Origin: an uncultured Lentisphaeria bacterium | GTDB lineage: Bacteria > Verrucomicrobiota > Lentisphaeria > Victivallales > UBA1829 | Assembly: GCA_949282305.1 (NCBI GenBank) | Contig: CASDPB010000035.1 | Span: 1-64,000, forward strand | Length of the DNA: 64,000 nt | Reading direction: 5' to 3' | In this document: positions 42,412-50,333 of the stretch, piece after piece | How the letters are laid out: every line of letters begins with the position of its first letter | How positions within the stretch are numbered: position 1 is the stretch's first letter | The notes under the pieces: model-generated | Seen by the model: only the letters and a program-made list of their open reading frames with translations | Databases searched by the model: none | What the model was told of the DNA's origin: nothing | Program-made: the position numbers and the translations under genes

Positions 42412-43281
42412 TCAGGCGCTCTTCTGTTTCCTGCGGAAAGCCAGAGGGGAGGTCTTCATCTGTTTTTTAAATAACCGTATAAAATACGATGTGTCGTGAA
42501 AACCGCATGCCTCGGCGATGTCCGTCACGTTCATGTCCGGTTCGGAGACGAGGAGGCGGCAGGCTTCGCTGATCCGGAGCAGATTTGTGTGGGCAAGCAG
42601 GGACATTCCGGTGTTTTTTGCAAAAAAGCGGCTTACGCTGTTGGGCGTCATTCCCATCATTTCGGCAAGTTGTTCCAGATGGAAAGGCGAACGGTAATGC
42701 GCCGCAAGATAACTTGTCAGCTTCGAGAGCTTCCGTGCCGTCGTCCTCTTCATCCTGCCGAAGTCATGGAGCCGTTCGGCTTTCCGGCAGATTTCCGCGA
42801 GAATCAGCAGAGTGCGCGCGTGAAGCTCTGCCGCATAACCGGGAGTGCGCCCTTCCAGCGCCTTGTGGATTTCTGTCATCATGTCCGCTATCTCCATGCT
42901 GTTGGGCGCGGAGAGATGAAGGCATCTGCCGCCGTTGTTCTGCTTCATGAAGATTTCGGAAAAATTGGCGTATTCCTGCAGGGAATCCAGCTCCAGACGC
43001 GAAAACGCCCGGAAATCGACCTGGAGATTGCAGGTGACTGCCTGATGGGTGATGCGGAAGGTGTGGAGCGTTTCCGGGGGAATGACGTAAATATCTCCGG
43101 GAATGATCGGGTAGTCGGAGTCGGCGATCGTATTGACGCCGCTTCCGCTCTGAATATAGAGGATTTCCGTATAATTATGGAGATGGGGGGCTTCGTAATA
43201 TCCGGCAGGCGCGGACTGACGGACGAGATGGAGGTAGAGCCCGGATGTTTTGCAGAAATCTTCGAGTCTGAATGTTTTCAT
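42412..43281 (-). CDS. AraC-family transcriptional regulator
   Basis: A protein of 289 residues. An N-terminal cupin sugar-sensing domain (PHLHNYTEILYIQSGSG, then IIPGDIYVIPPETLHTF) is followed by two helix-turn-helix motifs in the last 100 residues (LEQLAEMMGMTPNSVSRFFAKNTG and VTDIAEACGFHDTSYFIRLFKKQMKTSPLAFRRK). It is divergent from the isomerase-like gene, and the intervening region holds an 18-bp direct repeat that suits an AraC dimer. It probably activates the isomerase gene and perhaps the GH127 gene in response to an arabinose- or fucose-related sugar. Confidence 0.92.
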   Translation of the reverse strand: MKTFRLEDFCKTSGLYLHLVRQSAPAGYYEAPHLHNYTEILYIQSGSGVNTIADSDYPIIPGDIYVIPPETLHTFRITHQAVTCNLQVDFRAFSRLELDSLQEYANFSEIFMKQNNGGRCLHLSAPNSMEIADMMTEIHKALEGRTPGYAAELHARTLLILAEICRKAERLHDFGRMKRTTARKLSKLTSYLAAHYRSPFHLEQLAEMMGMTPNSVSRFFAKNTGMSLLAHTNLLRISEACRLLVSEPDMNVTDIAEACGFHDTSYFIRLFKKQMKTSPLAFRRKQKSA

Positions 43282-43428
43282 GTATTTTTCCCCGGTGAAA
43301 ATGAAGTCTGCTGTATCATACTCTTTCCCGTCGGAGATTGCAAGTGCGGGCAGTCATATTCCCGCGGACATTTGCTTTGCATCCGGTGCCATGAGTCTCC
43401 GGGGATGCCGCGTGACAAGGGTGCCGTC

Positions 43429-43498
43429 TGCGCCAAAAGTCCGGTTTTTGCGCCAAAAATCCGGTTGCGGGCTATGGCGTCGGCTGTATTTTTATGAT
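43429..43498 (+). promoter_or_regulatory. AraC-type direct repeat and activator-dependent promoter of the isomerase-like gene
   Basis: TGCGCCAAAAGTCCGGTT (43429-43446) and TGCGCCAAAAATCCGGTT (43449-43466) match at 17 of 18 positions with a 20-bp period, placing both on nearly the same DNA face. A -10 TATGAT (43493-43498) lacks a good -35, and the repeats end just upstream of it, as in activator-dependent promoters. Confidence 0.7.
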
Positions 43499-43521
43499 AA
43501 CGTCAAACAGTGGAGGATGTT

Positions 43522-44865
43522 ATGGAAAAAGTGAAAGTCGGTTATCTTTCTCTGGTCAAGGGATCCTGGATCAATGATAAGCTCGCCGGGCAGCGCACGG
43601 ATGCCCTGAACATGCTGAAATCGCTCGATATTGAGCTGACCGACTGCGGGGATCTGATTCAGAATGAGGCGCAGGCGGCGGAGGCAATCGAAAAATTCGC
43701 AGACGCCGGAGTGGACTGTCTGGTGGTTCACTTTCTGACGTTCGCACTGGGCGCCTGTGCGCCGTCCGCGGCGAAGAAACTGGGCGTCCCGGTGATTTTC
43801 TGGTCCGTTCCCGAACCTCCGATGCAGGGAGGACGTCTCCAGGCAAACAGTTTTTGCGCAGCCAACATGAATGCGCACGCACTATGGCGGATGGGGCTGA
43901 ACTACTCCTTTGTCTATGGCGACAGGGAGGCGGTGAAAGAGAGGCTGACTGAAAAGTTTTCCGTAGTCCGCGCAATCCGTGAACTTGGCAAACTGCGCAT
44001 CGGTTCCGTCGGCGGGCGCGTTCCCGGATTCTATACGTCCAATTACGATGAACTGGCGCTTTGTGCGAAATTCGGGGTCGAAACCGAAAAAATCACTCTG
44101 CTGGAGGTCGTGGACAGAGCGGAAAAGATTCTGGAACGTTCCGCGGAGCCTGTCTGCGAAGCGGCGGACAAAGTCTGCGTCAAAGACATTACCGGAGAAG
44201 AACACCGCAGGCTGAAGGCGCTTTACCAGGCGTTGACGGAGACCGCCGTGAAATATCGGCTGTCCGCCTTTGCGCTCCGCTGCTGGCCGGATGTGAATGA
44301 CATTTACGGACTCGGCATCTGCGGTTTGATCGGGATGCTGAACGAAACCGGATATATTACCGCGTGCGAGGGAGATGTGCTCGGCGCTGTGGCAATGAAA
44401 CTCGGCGAATGGCTTGCGGACGGCGCGATTCCCTTTTTCTGCGACTGGATCTGTTTTGATGAAAAAGAGAATACCGGAGTCGTATGGCATTGCGGTGCGG
44501 CGGCTCCGTCCCTTTGCCGCGCCGGATGCACTCCGCAGTTCTGCAAGTCTTCGATTATCGACGGCGGCGGCGTCAAGGGTGTGACCTGTGAATTTCCGTT
44601 GAAACCCGGCCGTGTCACGATGATGCGTCTCGGGGAAACACGGGAGCGCGGGAAATACCGGATTTTCGCCGCCGCCGGAACGGCGCTGGAGACGGAACAG
44701 ATTCTGCGCGGCAATCCGCTGAAGGTGAAGTTCGACCGCCGGATACCTGAAATGGTCAGTACCGTGATCGAAAACGGGGTTGAACATCACTACGTTGTAG
44801 TTTATGGAGACATTACGGACAAGCTCAGGCAGTTTGCCGGCTGGATGGATCTTGAGATGCTGTAA
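43522..44865 (+). CDS. L-fucose/L-arabinose isomerase-family protein
   Basis: A protein of 447 residues, ATG at 43522 with TGGAGG 5 nt upstream. It has the FucI/AraA-like fold of three domains: N-terminal KVKVGYLSLVKGSWINDKL and DAGVDCLVVHFLTFALG, a middle domain with GSVGGRVPGFYTSNYDE, and a C-terminal region with CWPDVNDIYGLGICGLIGMLNETGY, EGDVLGAVAMKLGEW and FCDWICFDEKENTGVVWHCGAAA. The conserved acidic and His metal-ligand positions lie in EGD, FDE and WHCG. It would interconvert an aldose and a ketose in the cytoplasm. Context (GH127, AraC) points to an arabinose-type sugar. Confidence 0.82.
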   Translation: MEKVKVGYLSLVKGSWINDKLAGQRTDALNMLKSLDIELTDCGDLIQNEAQAAEAIEKFADAGVDCLVVHFLTFALGACAPSAAKKLGVPVIFWSVPEPPMQGGRLQANSFCAANMNAHALWRMGLNYSFVYGDREAVKERLTEKFSVVRAIRELGKLRIGSVGGRVPGFYTSNYDELALCAKFGVETEKITLLEVVDRAEKILERSAEPVCEAADKVCVKDITGEEHRRLKALYQALTETAVKYRLSAFALRCWPDVNDIYGLGICGLIGMLNETGYITACEGDVLGAVAMKLGEWLADGAIPFFCDWICFDEKENTGVVWHCGAAAPSLCRAGCTPQFCKSSIIDGGGVKGVTCEFPLKPGRVTMMRLGETRERGKYRIFAAAGTALETEQILRGNPLKVKFDRRIPEMVSTVIENGVEHHYVVVYGDITDKLRQFAGWMDLEML

Positions 44866-44887
44866 TACCACCTCTGAGGACAAAAAA

Positions 44888-44923
44888 AACGCACGGACCG
44901 GAGAAGATGCCGTGCGTTTTTTT
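44888..44923. terminator. Bidirectional terminator between the isomerase-like gene and fabZ
   Basis: AAACGCACGG and CCGTGCGTTT form a 10-bp stem, flanked by T runs on both strands, between convergent genes. Confidence 0.9.
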
Positions 44924-44941
44924 ACAGATGCCGGTCACGGA

Positions 44942-45862
44942 TCAGGGATCGACAATTGCGAAGAGCATGCAGGTGTGGGATGCCAGCTTGTCGCCGACGT
45001 ACATGTAACCTTCGCCCTTGCCGAATTTTGACTTGCCGTCGGGAATGTCGACTTCAAGGCGGAGCTGGTCGCCGGGGAAGACCGGAGCGAACATTTCAGA
45101 TTTGTCAATGCCCATGAAGTAGGCGATTTTCCCTTTGTTGTTTTCATGGGAAAGCATGTAAATCGCTCCGACCTGCGCGATGATTTCCGCCTGAACCGCC
45201 CCCATGAGCACCGTATAGCCGTCCTTGTACTGGCGGAAGATCGGTTCGCTTTCTGTCGTATTCTTGACGCCGGTCACATGACTGCCTTCGATTTTGGAGA
45301 CATAATCCACGAAGAGGAAAGGATAGCGGTGCGGGATCAGCCCCATGATCTGATTGACGGTCATAACACTGCTTTCCCCTTTGTCGAATTCATTGTAAGG
45401 CATGATCGGTTCCGCTGCCGCGATCTTCGGGCGGATTGCGACCACACCGTTTGCATTGCAGGCGATGCCGGAATTGTTTTTGACCGTGGCTTTGAATTCC
45501 GCGCTGTCCGTGCCGATGTTGGAAAGTTCAACCTCGATGATAAGACGGTCTCCGGGATTGTTGGGGCGGCGGAACTTGATCTTGTGAAGTTCCTTGATGT
45601 AGAAATCTCCCTTGCGTTCCGGGTCGAGGCGCTTCCAGAGCCCGACTTCGGCAAGCTGTGCGATTGCCTCCACCTGCAGGACTCCCGGCAGGATCGGATG
45701 TCCGGGGAAATGTCCCATGAAACACGGTTCATTCATGGAGATGGATTTGAGTCCGACCAGTTTGTTTTCGCTCTCCACGAATACCCGGTCGAGCAGGAGC
45801 ATGGAGGGGCGGCAGGGCAGGATATCTCTGAGGGCGGAAACGCCGATAATTTCTCCTGACAT
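44942..45862 (-). CDS. fabZ: Tandem FabZ-like protein: active 3-hydroxyacyl-ACP dehydratase plus a degenerate hot-dog repeat
   Basis: A protein of 306 residues, twice the usual FabZ length. The first half (about 1-150) keeps the active site: H51 in MGHFPGHPILPG and E65 in VLQVEAIAQ. The second half (about 165-306) repeats the fold (PHRYPFLFVDYVSKI, TVLMGAVQAEIIAQVGAIYML) but the HFPGHP loop is replaced by FRQYKDGYT, so the catalytic His is lost. The second domain may complete a pseudo-dimer. It follows lpxC by 15 nt, linking fatty-acid elongation to lipid A synthesis; lpxC-fabZ fusions exist in other phyla. Confidence 0.88.
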   Translation of the reverse strand: MSGEIIGVSALRDILPCRPSMLLLDRVFVESENKLVGLKSISMNEPCFMGHFPGHPILPGVLQVEAIAQLAEVGLWKRLDPERKGDFYIKELHKIKFRRPNNPGDRLIIEVELSNIGTDSAEFKATVKNNSGIACNANGVVAIRPKIAAAEPIMPYNEFDKGESSVMTVNQIMGLIPHRYPFLFVDYVSKIEGSHVTGVKNTTESEPIFRQYKDGYTVLMGAVQAEIIAQVGAIYMLSHENNKGKIAYFMGIDKSEMFAPVFPGDQLRLEVDIPDGKSKFGKGEGYMYVGDKLASHTCMLFAIVDP

Positions 45863-45877
45863 AGCATTTTCCTTTCT

Positions 45878-46723
45878 TTATTTTTGAGCGGTTTCCCGGG
45901 CAATCATGAGCTTCGCGAGCTGTACATTTGTGGGATGCCCGGGTTTGATTGCGATGACATGGGCGCGGACTCTTTTTCCGGTCAGATAGAGGTCTCCGAC
46001 CATGTCCATGATTTTATGTCTGACCAGTTCATTCGGGAACCGCAGACCGTCGTTGCTGATAATGGCTCCTTCGTGAAGAATGACCGCATTGTCAAGGCTT
46101 CCCCCTTTGGCGAGCCCCGCCGCGATCAGCTGTGCAAGATCGCGGTATGCGGCGAATGTGCGGCACGGACCGAGTTCTTTCTCAAAACTCTCCGGTGTGA
46201 TTTCAAGACTGTGGAACTGGGTGTCCAATGCCGTTTCCCCGAATGCGACAGTACACGATATTTTGAAGACATCGGAGGGCAGGACGACCATTGAGGTGAC
46301 CCCGTTTTCCACGTAAAGCGGCGCATCGGTCGTCCAGAACTGTGCAGGGACGTTCTGGCTCTGGATTCCCGCCTGTTTTATCATTCGGAAATAGGGACCG
46401 GCGCTGCCGTCCGTGATCGGAGGTTCGGCATTGTCCATTTCCACGTATACGTTGTCCACCTGTGCCGCATGAAGCGCCGCCATGATGTGTTCGACCGTGA
46501 CGACATACGCCTTGGAGGGCGCCGCGATCGTCGTGGCACGGCGGACGTCGATCACATTCTGCGCACATGCCCTGACTTCGGGTGCGCCCGGCATGTCCGT
46601 CCTCCGGAAGACGATTCCGGTATTTTCCGGCGCGGGCTTCATCCGCAGATGGACGCGGACGCCTGTATGAAGAGCGATTCCGCTGATCGCGGTTTCTGTC
46701 TTGATCGTATTCTGCATTTCCAT
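45878..46723 (-). CDS. lpxC: UDP-3-O-acyl-N-acetylglucosamine deacetylase
   Basis: A protein of 281 residues, slightly shorter than average. It catalyses the committed, zinc-dependent step of lipid A synthesis. Motifs are SGIALHTGVRVHLRMKPA, TVEHIMAALHAAQVDN with the first zinc His, ELVRHKIMDMVGDL with the other His and Asp ligands, and KPGHPTN with the catalytic His. It lies upstream of and co-directional with fabZ, and divergent from miaA. Confidence 0.95.
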   Translation of the reverse strand: MEMQNTIKTETAISGIALHTGVRVHLRMKPAPENTGIVFRRTDMPGAPEVRACAQNVIDVRRATTIAAPSKAYVVTVEHIMAALHAAQVDNVYVEMDNAEPPITDGSAGPYFRMIKQAGIQSQNVPAQFWTTDAPLYVENGVTSMVVLPSDVFKISCTVAFGETALDTQFHSLEITPESFEKELGPCRTFAAYRDLAQLIAAGLAKGGSLDNAVILHEGAIISNDGLRFPNELVRHKIMDMVGDLYLTGKRVRAHVIAIKPGHPTNVQLAKLMIARETAQK

Positions 46724-46780
46724 GGTTTTTTCCGACTCTCAAGTTAAATATTTGAAAATTTTCTATAATTTAACTCCAAA

Positions 46781-46808
46781 AACGCATGATTACCAGTTGA
46801 TATGCGTT
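46781..46808. repeat. 7-bp inverted repeat between divergent lpxC and miaA
   Basis: AACGCAT and ATGCGTT separated by 14 nt, so about two helical turns centre to centre, in the 143-bp divergent gap. It may be an operator. TTATAT (46807-46812) overlaps its right end and is a possible miaA -10. Confidence 0.4.
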
Positions 46809-46866
46809 ATATTTAGAAAGATAGATGCTGAAATTTGCATGTTTTTTGGAGAAAAACGGGTTTTTT

Positions 46867-47862
46867 ATGAGCGATGAAATAAAAGTTATTGTGATTCTCG
46901 GACCTACCGCATGTGGGAAAACGTCATTTGCAGTCCGCCTGGCGGCGCAGATCAACGGCGCGATTGTCAGCGTCGATTCCCGCCAGCTTTACCGCGGGCT
47001 TGATCTCGGGAGCGGAAAGGACATCGGAGAATATACGCTGCCTTCCGGCGAGACCGTGGAGCATCGCCTGATTGATATTGCGGAGCCGGACAGCGAATAC
47101 AATCTTGCGGAATTCATGCGCGACTGCCGGAAGGCGGTGCAGGACATCCATGCGGAACAGCGGGTGCCGGTGCTGGCAGGCGGGACTGCGCTGTATCTTG
47201 ATGCGGTTCTGCGCAATTATTCGCTTCAGGGCGGTGCGCCGGATTCGGCGGAGCGGGCGGTGCTGCGTTCCATGAGCCTCGGCGAACTGCAGGCAAAATT
47301 ACGGGAGCTGGAGCCGGATTCCGTGATCCTGCGCAGGGAACCGGACAACCGGACACGTGTCATACGCCGGATTGAAATCCTGACGGGACGGCCGGATGAA
47401 TCTCTGCTCGCGGAGGCGAATGCGCCGTCCGCAGACTGGAAATTCCTGGTGATCGGTGTCCTGCGCGACCGTGCGGAGGTGCATCGGAGGATTGAGGAGC
47501 GTCTGGACGCCCGGCTGAATGCCGGAATGCTGGACGAGGCGCGTTATCTTCATGATGTCAGGGGACTCTCCTGGGAGCGCCTGGAGTTTTTCGGTCTGGA
47601 ATACCGTTATATGGCGCTTCATCTTCAGGAAAAGCTGACTTGCCGGGAAATGCGGGATCAGCTTCTGGTCAAAATACGCCAGTTCGCAAAGAGGCAGGAT
47701 TCCTGGTTCCGCAATATGGAGCGCAACGGCATTCCGATTCACTGGATCCGCCCGGAGGCATTCGCCGAGGCGGAGACGCTGTCCCGGGACTTCCTTGCCG
47801 GAAAAGAGCTCCCGGAACCGGAATTCAGGCTGTCGGAGACTTTTTACGGACCGAAAAGCTGA
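46867..47862 (+). CDS. miaA: tRNA dimethylallyltransferase
   Basis: A protein of 331 residues from the ATG at 46867 (an ATG at 46825 adds 14 residues; neither has an ideal ribosome-binding site). It adds a dimethylallyl group to A37 of tRNAs reading U-starting codons. Motifs: P-loop ILGPTACGKTSFAVRLA, VSVDSRQLYRGLDLGSGK, HRLIDIAEPDSEYNLAEF, LAGGTALYLDAVL, NRTRVIRRIEI and GLEYRYM. It stands alone, divergent from lpxC. Confidence 0.94.
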   Translation: MSDEIKVIVILGPTACGKTSFAVRLAAQINGAIVSVDSRQLYRGLDLGSGKDIGEYTLPSGETVEHRLIDIAEPDSEYNLAEFMRDCRKAVQDIHAEQRVPVLAGGTALYLDAVLRNYSLQGGAPDSAERAVLRSMSLGELQAKLRELEPDSVILRREPDNRTRVIRRIEILTGRPDESLLAEANAPSADWKFLVIGVLRDRAEVHRRIEERLDARLNAGMLDEARYLHDVRGLSWERLEFFGLEYRYMALHLQEKLTCREMRDQLLVKIRQFAKRQDSWFRNMERNGIPIHWIRPEAFAEAETLSRDFLAGKELPEPEFRLSETFYGPKS

Positions 47863-47928
47863 CTGCATCCTCCGCAAGGCGTTTTTTTCGCATTGGACGG
47901 GTCATGCTGCCGTTTTTCCCCGCGGCGG

Positions 47929-48960
47929 TTATTTCCAGAATGCGCCGACCCGTTCTCTGGCGTTGTCCGCAAGATTGCGGTAGAAAAAGTAGATGTCGTT
48001 CATGTGGTAGACACCTTTCCCCATCAGTTCGGAGTCGTATTTGCCCGGTTTTGCGGGAACGACGATCAATGCGCCTGTTTCCGGGTTGATGACCGCGCTG
48101 CAGAAATTCTTCTCTTCTGAGACGATGTGGTTTTTCCCGTCGAAGAAGACCGCGCCCCTGTTCATGGAGGCATCCGCCTTGCTGTCGTCCGTGCGCCAGT
48201 TCAGCGGATTGATGCAATAGGTGTCCGGACCGGTGAAAATTGACTTGACCGCGTCCGGAGATTCCGAATTGTAGCAGATGACGACGCCGGTGTCGCAGGC
48301 GCCGCGTGCAAGGCGGATGTGCGGATGATCGGGGAACGTTTTCGGCATTTTCGGATAGCCGATCAGGTAGGCGGCGACGAGCCTGCCGCGGATTTTCGGA
48401 TCTCTGAATTCGCTTTTCATGAGTTCCAGCAGAACCATGGCGCCCTGACTGTGCCCGAAGAGAATGAACGGACGACCCTTGTTGTAATGTTCCAGGTAAT
48501 AGCGGAACGCCTTGCGGATGTCTTCGATTCCGAGTCTGGTGTAGACCTGATCTTCCGGTTTTGCCGCCGCTTCCCTGATGACCCTGAAATACTCGCCCTG
48601 ACGGTAATAGGGGGCGTAAATCGTGCCGATGTCTGAAAAAACGCCTGTCTGCTGCGCCGCAATGTTTACGGCTTTTTCCCGGACGGACGGGCTGCTCCAG
48701 TCCATATAGGGATGATCTTCATGGGCGACAATTGTCGGGTAAACGTAAAAGACGTCGACTTCGCGCGGCGGAGTATGGGCATCCGGCAGGATGATCCAGT
48801 TCCCCGGACGGGAGTAATCGACGGAGACATTGACGTTGCGCAGCTCCTCCGAGGACGGGACGCCGCCGGCACAGCCGCCCGCGATGAACATTGCGGGCAG
48901 AAGAAGCAGCGCCGCCGGGAGAAGCCGGAGAAACAGAAATTTTCTGATGCGGGAGATCAT
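47929..48960 (-). CDS. DUF3089-type alpha/beta-hydrolase lipoprotein
   Basis: A protein of 343 residues. The lipoprotein signal ends in FIAGGC (C about 30). VDVFYVYPTIV and the nucleophile elbow FGHSQGAMVLLEL are characteristic of the DUF3089 alpha/beta-hydrolase family, with downstream CDTGVVICYNSE and INPLNWRTD. It is probably an envelope esterase or lipase; substrate unknown. It begins one base after the stop of the SGNH hydrolase gene, so the two hydrolases form an operon. Confidence 0.87.
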   Translation of the reverse strand: MISRIRKFLFLRLLPAALLLLPAMFIAGGCAGGVPSSEELRNVNVSVDYSRPGNWIILPDAHTPPREVDVFYVYPTIVAHEDHPYMDWSSPSVREKAVNIAAQQTGVFSDIGTIYAPYYRQGEYFRVIREAAAKPEDQVYTRLGIEDIRKAFRYYLEHYNKGRPFILFGHSQGAMVLLELMKSEFRDPKIRGRLVAAYLIGYPKMPKTFPDHPHIRLARGACDTGVVICYNSESPDAVKSIFTGPDTYCINPLNWRTDDSKADASMNRGAVFFDGKNHIVSEEKNFCSAVINPETGALIVVPAKPGKYDSELMGKGVYHMNDIYFFYRNLADNARERVGAFWK

Positions 48961-48961
48961 T

Positions 48962-49573
48962 TTACATTCTCCATGCCCTGACGATGGTTTCGGAGATCAG
49001 CCTGTAGCCATCCTCCGTCGGATGCGTGCCGTCGCGGGTGAGCAGGAGTCCGGTATGCCCCGGATGCTTCGCCCATTCCTCCCGGAACATGGCGTCCAGC
49101 GGGACGAAACGCGCTTTTGTTTCATTTGCCGCCTGGCGCGCCGCCAGACAATACAGCGAAAGAATGTCCCCCTGTTCTTCGAAGGTTGCGCCCTCGAATG
49201 CCGCAAGCGGAGTCGCAATTGAGACTTTACGGATTCCCGCCTGACGCGCCAGATGGGTCATCCAGACGAGGTTGCAGCGGTAGGCTTCCGGGGAAATCAT
49301 CGGTTCATCCGCCCAGCACCCGCGCCCGACTGCGGCGTCATTGGCGCCGAGCAGGATGGAAAGCGCATCCGGTTTTCTGTCCAGGACATCCGCCTGGAAT
49401 CGTGTCAGCGCCCATGGCGTCTTGTCGCCGCCGCGCCCGGCGTTGACAACCTGGTTTTCCGTCAGTTTTTCCTGCAGGAATGAAACATATCCCGGAGTTG
49501 CCGCCGTAAGGCTGTCTCCGAAACATACGACTGTCTCACCGGGTTCCAGAAATCTGTGTTCAAGGTCAAGCAT
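48962..49573 (-). CDS. SGNH/GDSL-type esterase
   Basis: A protein of 203 residues without a signal peptide. The four SGNH blocks are present: CFGDSLTA (Ser), NAGRGGDKT (Gly), LLGANDAA (Asn) and TRDGTHPTEDGY (Asp/His). Such enzymes remove acyl groups from sugars or lipids. It is first in a two-gene operon with the DUF3089 lipoprotein, with a 1-nt gap, so the pair may deacylate the same substrate on either side of the membrane. This last point is inference. Confidence 0.9.
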   Translation of the reverse strand: MLDLEHRFLEPGETVVCFGDSLTAATPGYVSFLQEKLTENQVVNAGRGGDKTPWALTRFQADVLDRKPDALSILLGANDAAVGRGCWADEPMISPEAYRCNLVWMTHLARQAGIRKVSIATPLAAFEGATFEEQGDILSLYCLAARQAANETKARFVPLDAMFREEWAKHPGHTGLLLTRDGTHPTEDGYRLISETIVRAWRM

Positions 49574-49608
49574 ACATCGTCTCCTTGGTGTTAATCGCTG
49601 AATGCGGT

Positions 49609-49654
49609 TTGATTTTTCAATGGAAAAATACTATACTACCATGTCCATGGACAT
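49609..49654 (+). promoter_or_regulatory. Promoter and perfect 14-bp palindrome before the DNA glycosylase gene
   Basis: TTGATT (49609-49614), 17-bp spacer, TATACT (49632-49637), then ATGTCCATGGACAT (49641-49654), a perfect palindrome at the expected transcription start. This is a classic repressor position; the gene is a DNA-repair enzyme, so a damage-response repressor is one possibility. Confidence 0.65.
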
Positions 49655-49675
49655 TTCAAGAAGGAGTCGGAAAAT

Positions 49676-50182
49676 ATGGATGAAAAAACATCGTTCCCGC
49701 CCTGTGCGGAAAACGGTGCGGAGGTGCTTCTGCTGGGGTCGATGCCGGGGGAGGAATCACTGCGCCGGCAGGAATATTACGCATACCGGCATAATGCGTT
49801 CTGGAAGATCATGGGGATTCTGTTTTCCTTTGACCCCGGACTGCCCTATGAGGAGCGTCTTGCCGCATTGAAACGGAACCGGATCGCCTTGTGGGATACC
49901 CTGAAATACTGCAGACGGGAAGGAAGCCTGGATACAAAAATCAGGGAGCCCGTCCCCAATGACATCCCGGGGCTTTTGAAACGCTGTCCGACGATTCGCC
50001 ATATTTTCTGCAACGGGACGGCTTCTCATAATTTCCTGAAACGGTTTCTGCCGGAAGTGTTCCACGGTCCGATTCCCGTGACGCGCCTCCCGTCGACGAG
50101 CCCTGCCGCCGCAGTCTATTCCTTTGAACAGAAACTGAACGCCTACCGGATCATTGCCGACGTTCTTGCCGGAAAGCCGTGA
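49676..50182 (+). CDS. Hypoxanthine-DNA glycosylase (uracil-DNA glycosylase superfamily, family 6)
   Basis: A protein of 168 residues. It removes deaminated adenine (hypoxanthine) from DNA. The family signature is LLLGSMPGEESLRRQEYYAYRHNAFWKI, followed by YEERLAALKRNRIALWDTLKYCRREGSLD and the C-terminal loop RLPSTSPAAA. The catalytic-loop sequence differs from family 1 uracil glycosylases, matching the family 6 (HDG) pattern. AAGGAG lies 10 nt before the ATG at 49676. It is a single gene with a palindromic operator candidate. Confidence 0.87.
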   Translation: MDEKTSFPPCAENGAEVLLLGSMPGEESLRRQEYYAYRHNAFWKIMGILFSFDPGLPYEERLAALKRNRIALWDTLKYCRREGSLDTKIREPVPNDIPGLLKRCPTIRHIFCNGTASHNFLKRFLPEVFHGPIPVTRLPSTSPAAAVYSFEQKLNAYRIIADVLAGKP

Positions 50183-50333
50183 GAAGTTTTTGGAATCATC
50201 ATCCGGATTTGAATCTGCAAATTTCATTTTTTCATTTGCTTTTTCCGGAGAGCGGGTTAGGTTATGGACAGAAAGAAACTGTTTTCCGTTTTGAAATGCG
50301 GCGGAGAACGGACAACCAAAGGGGGATCGCATC

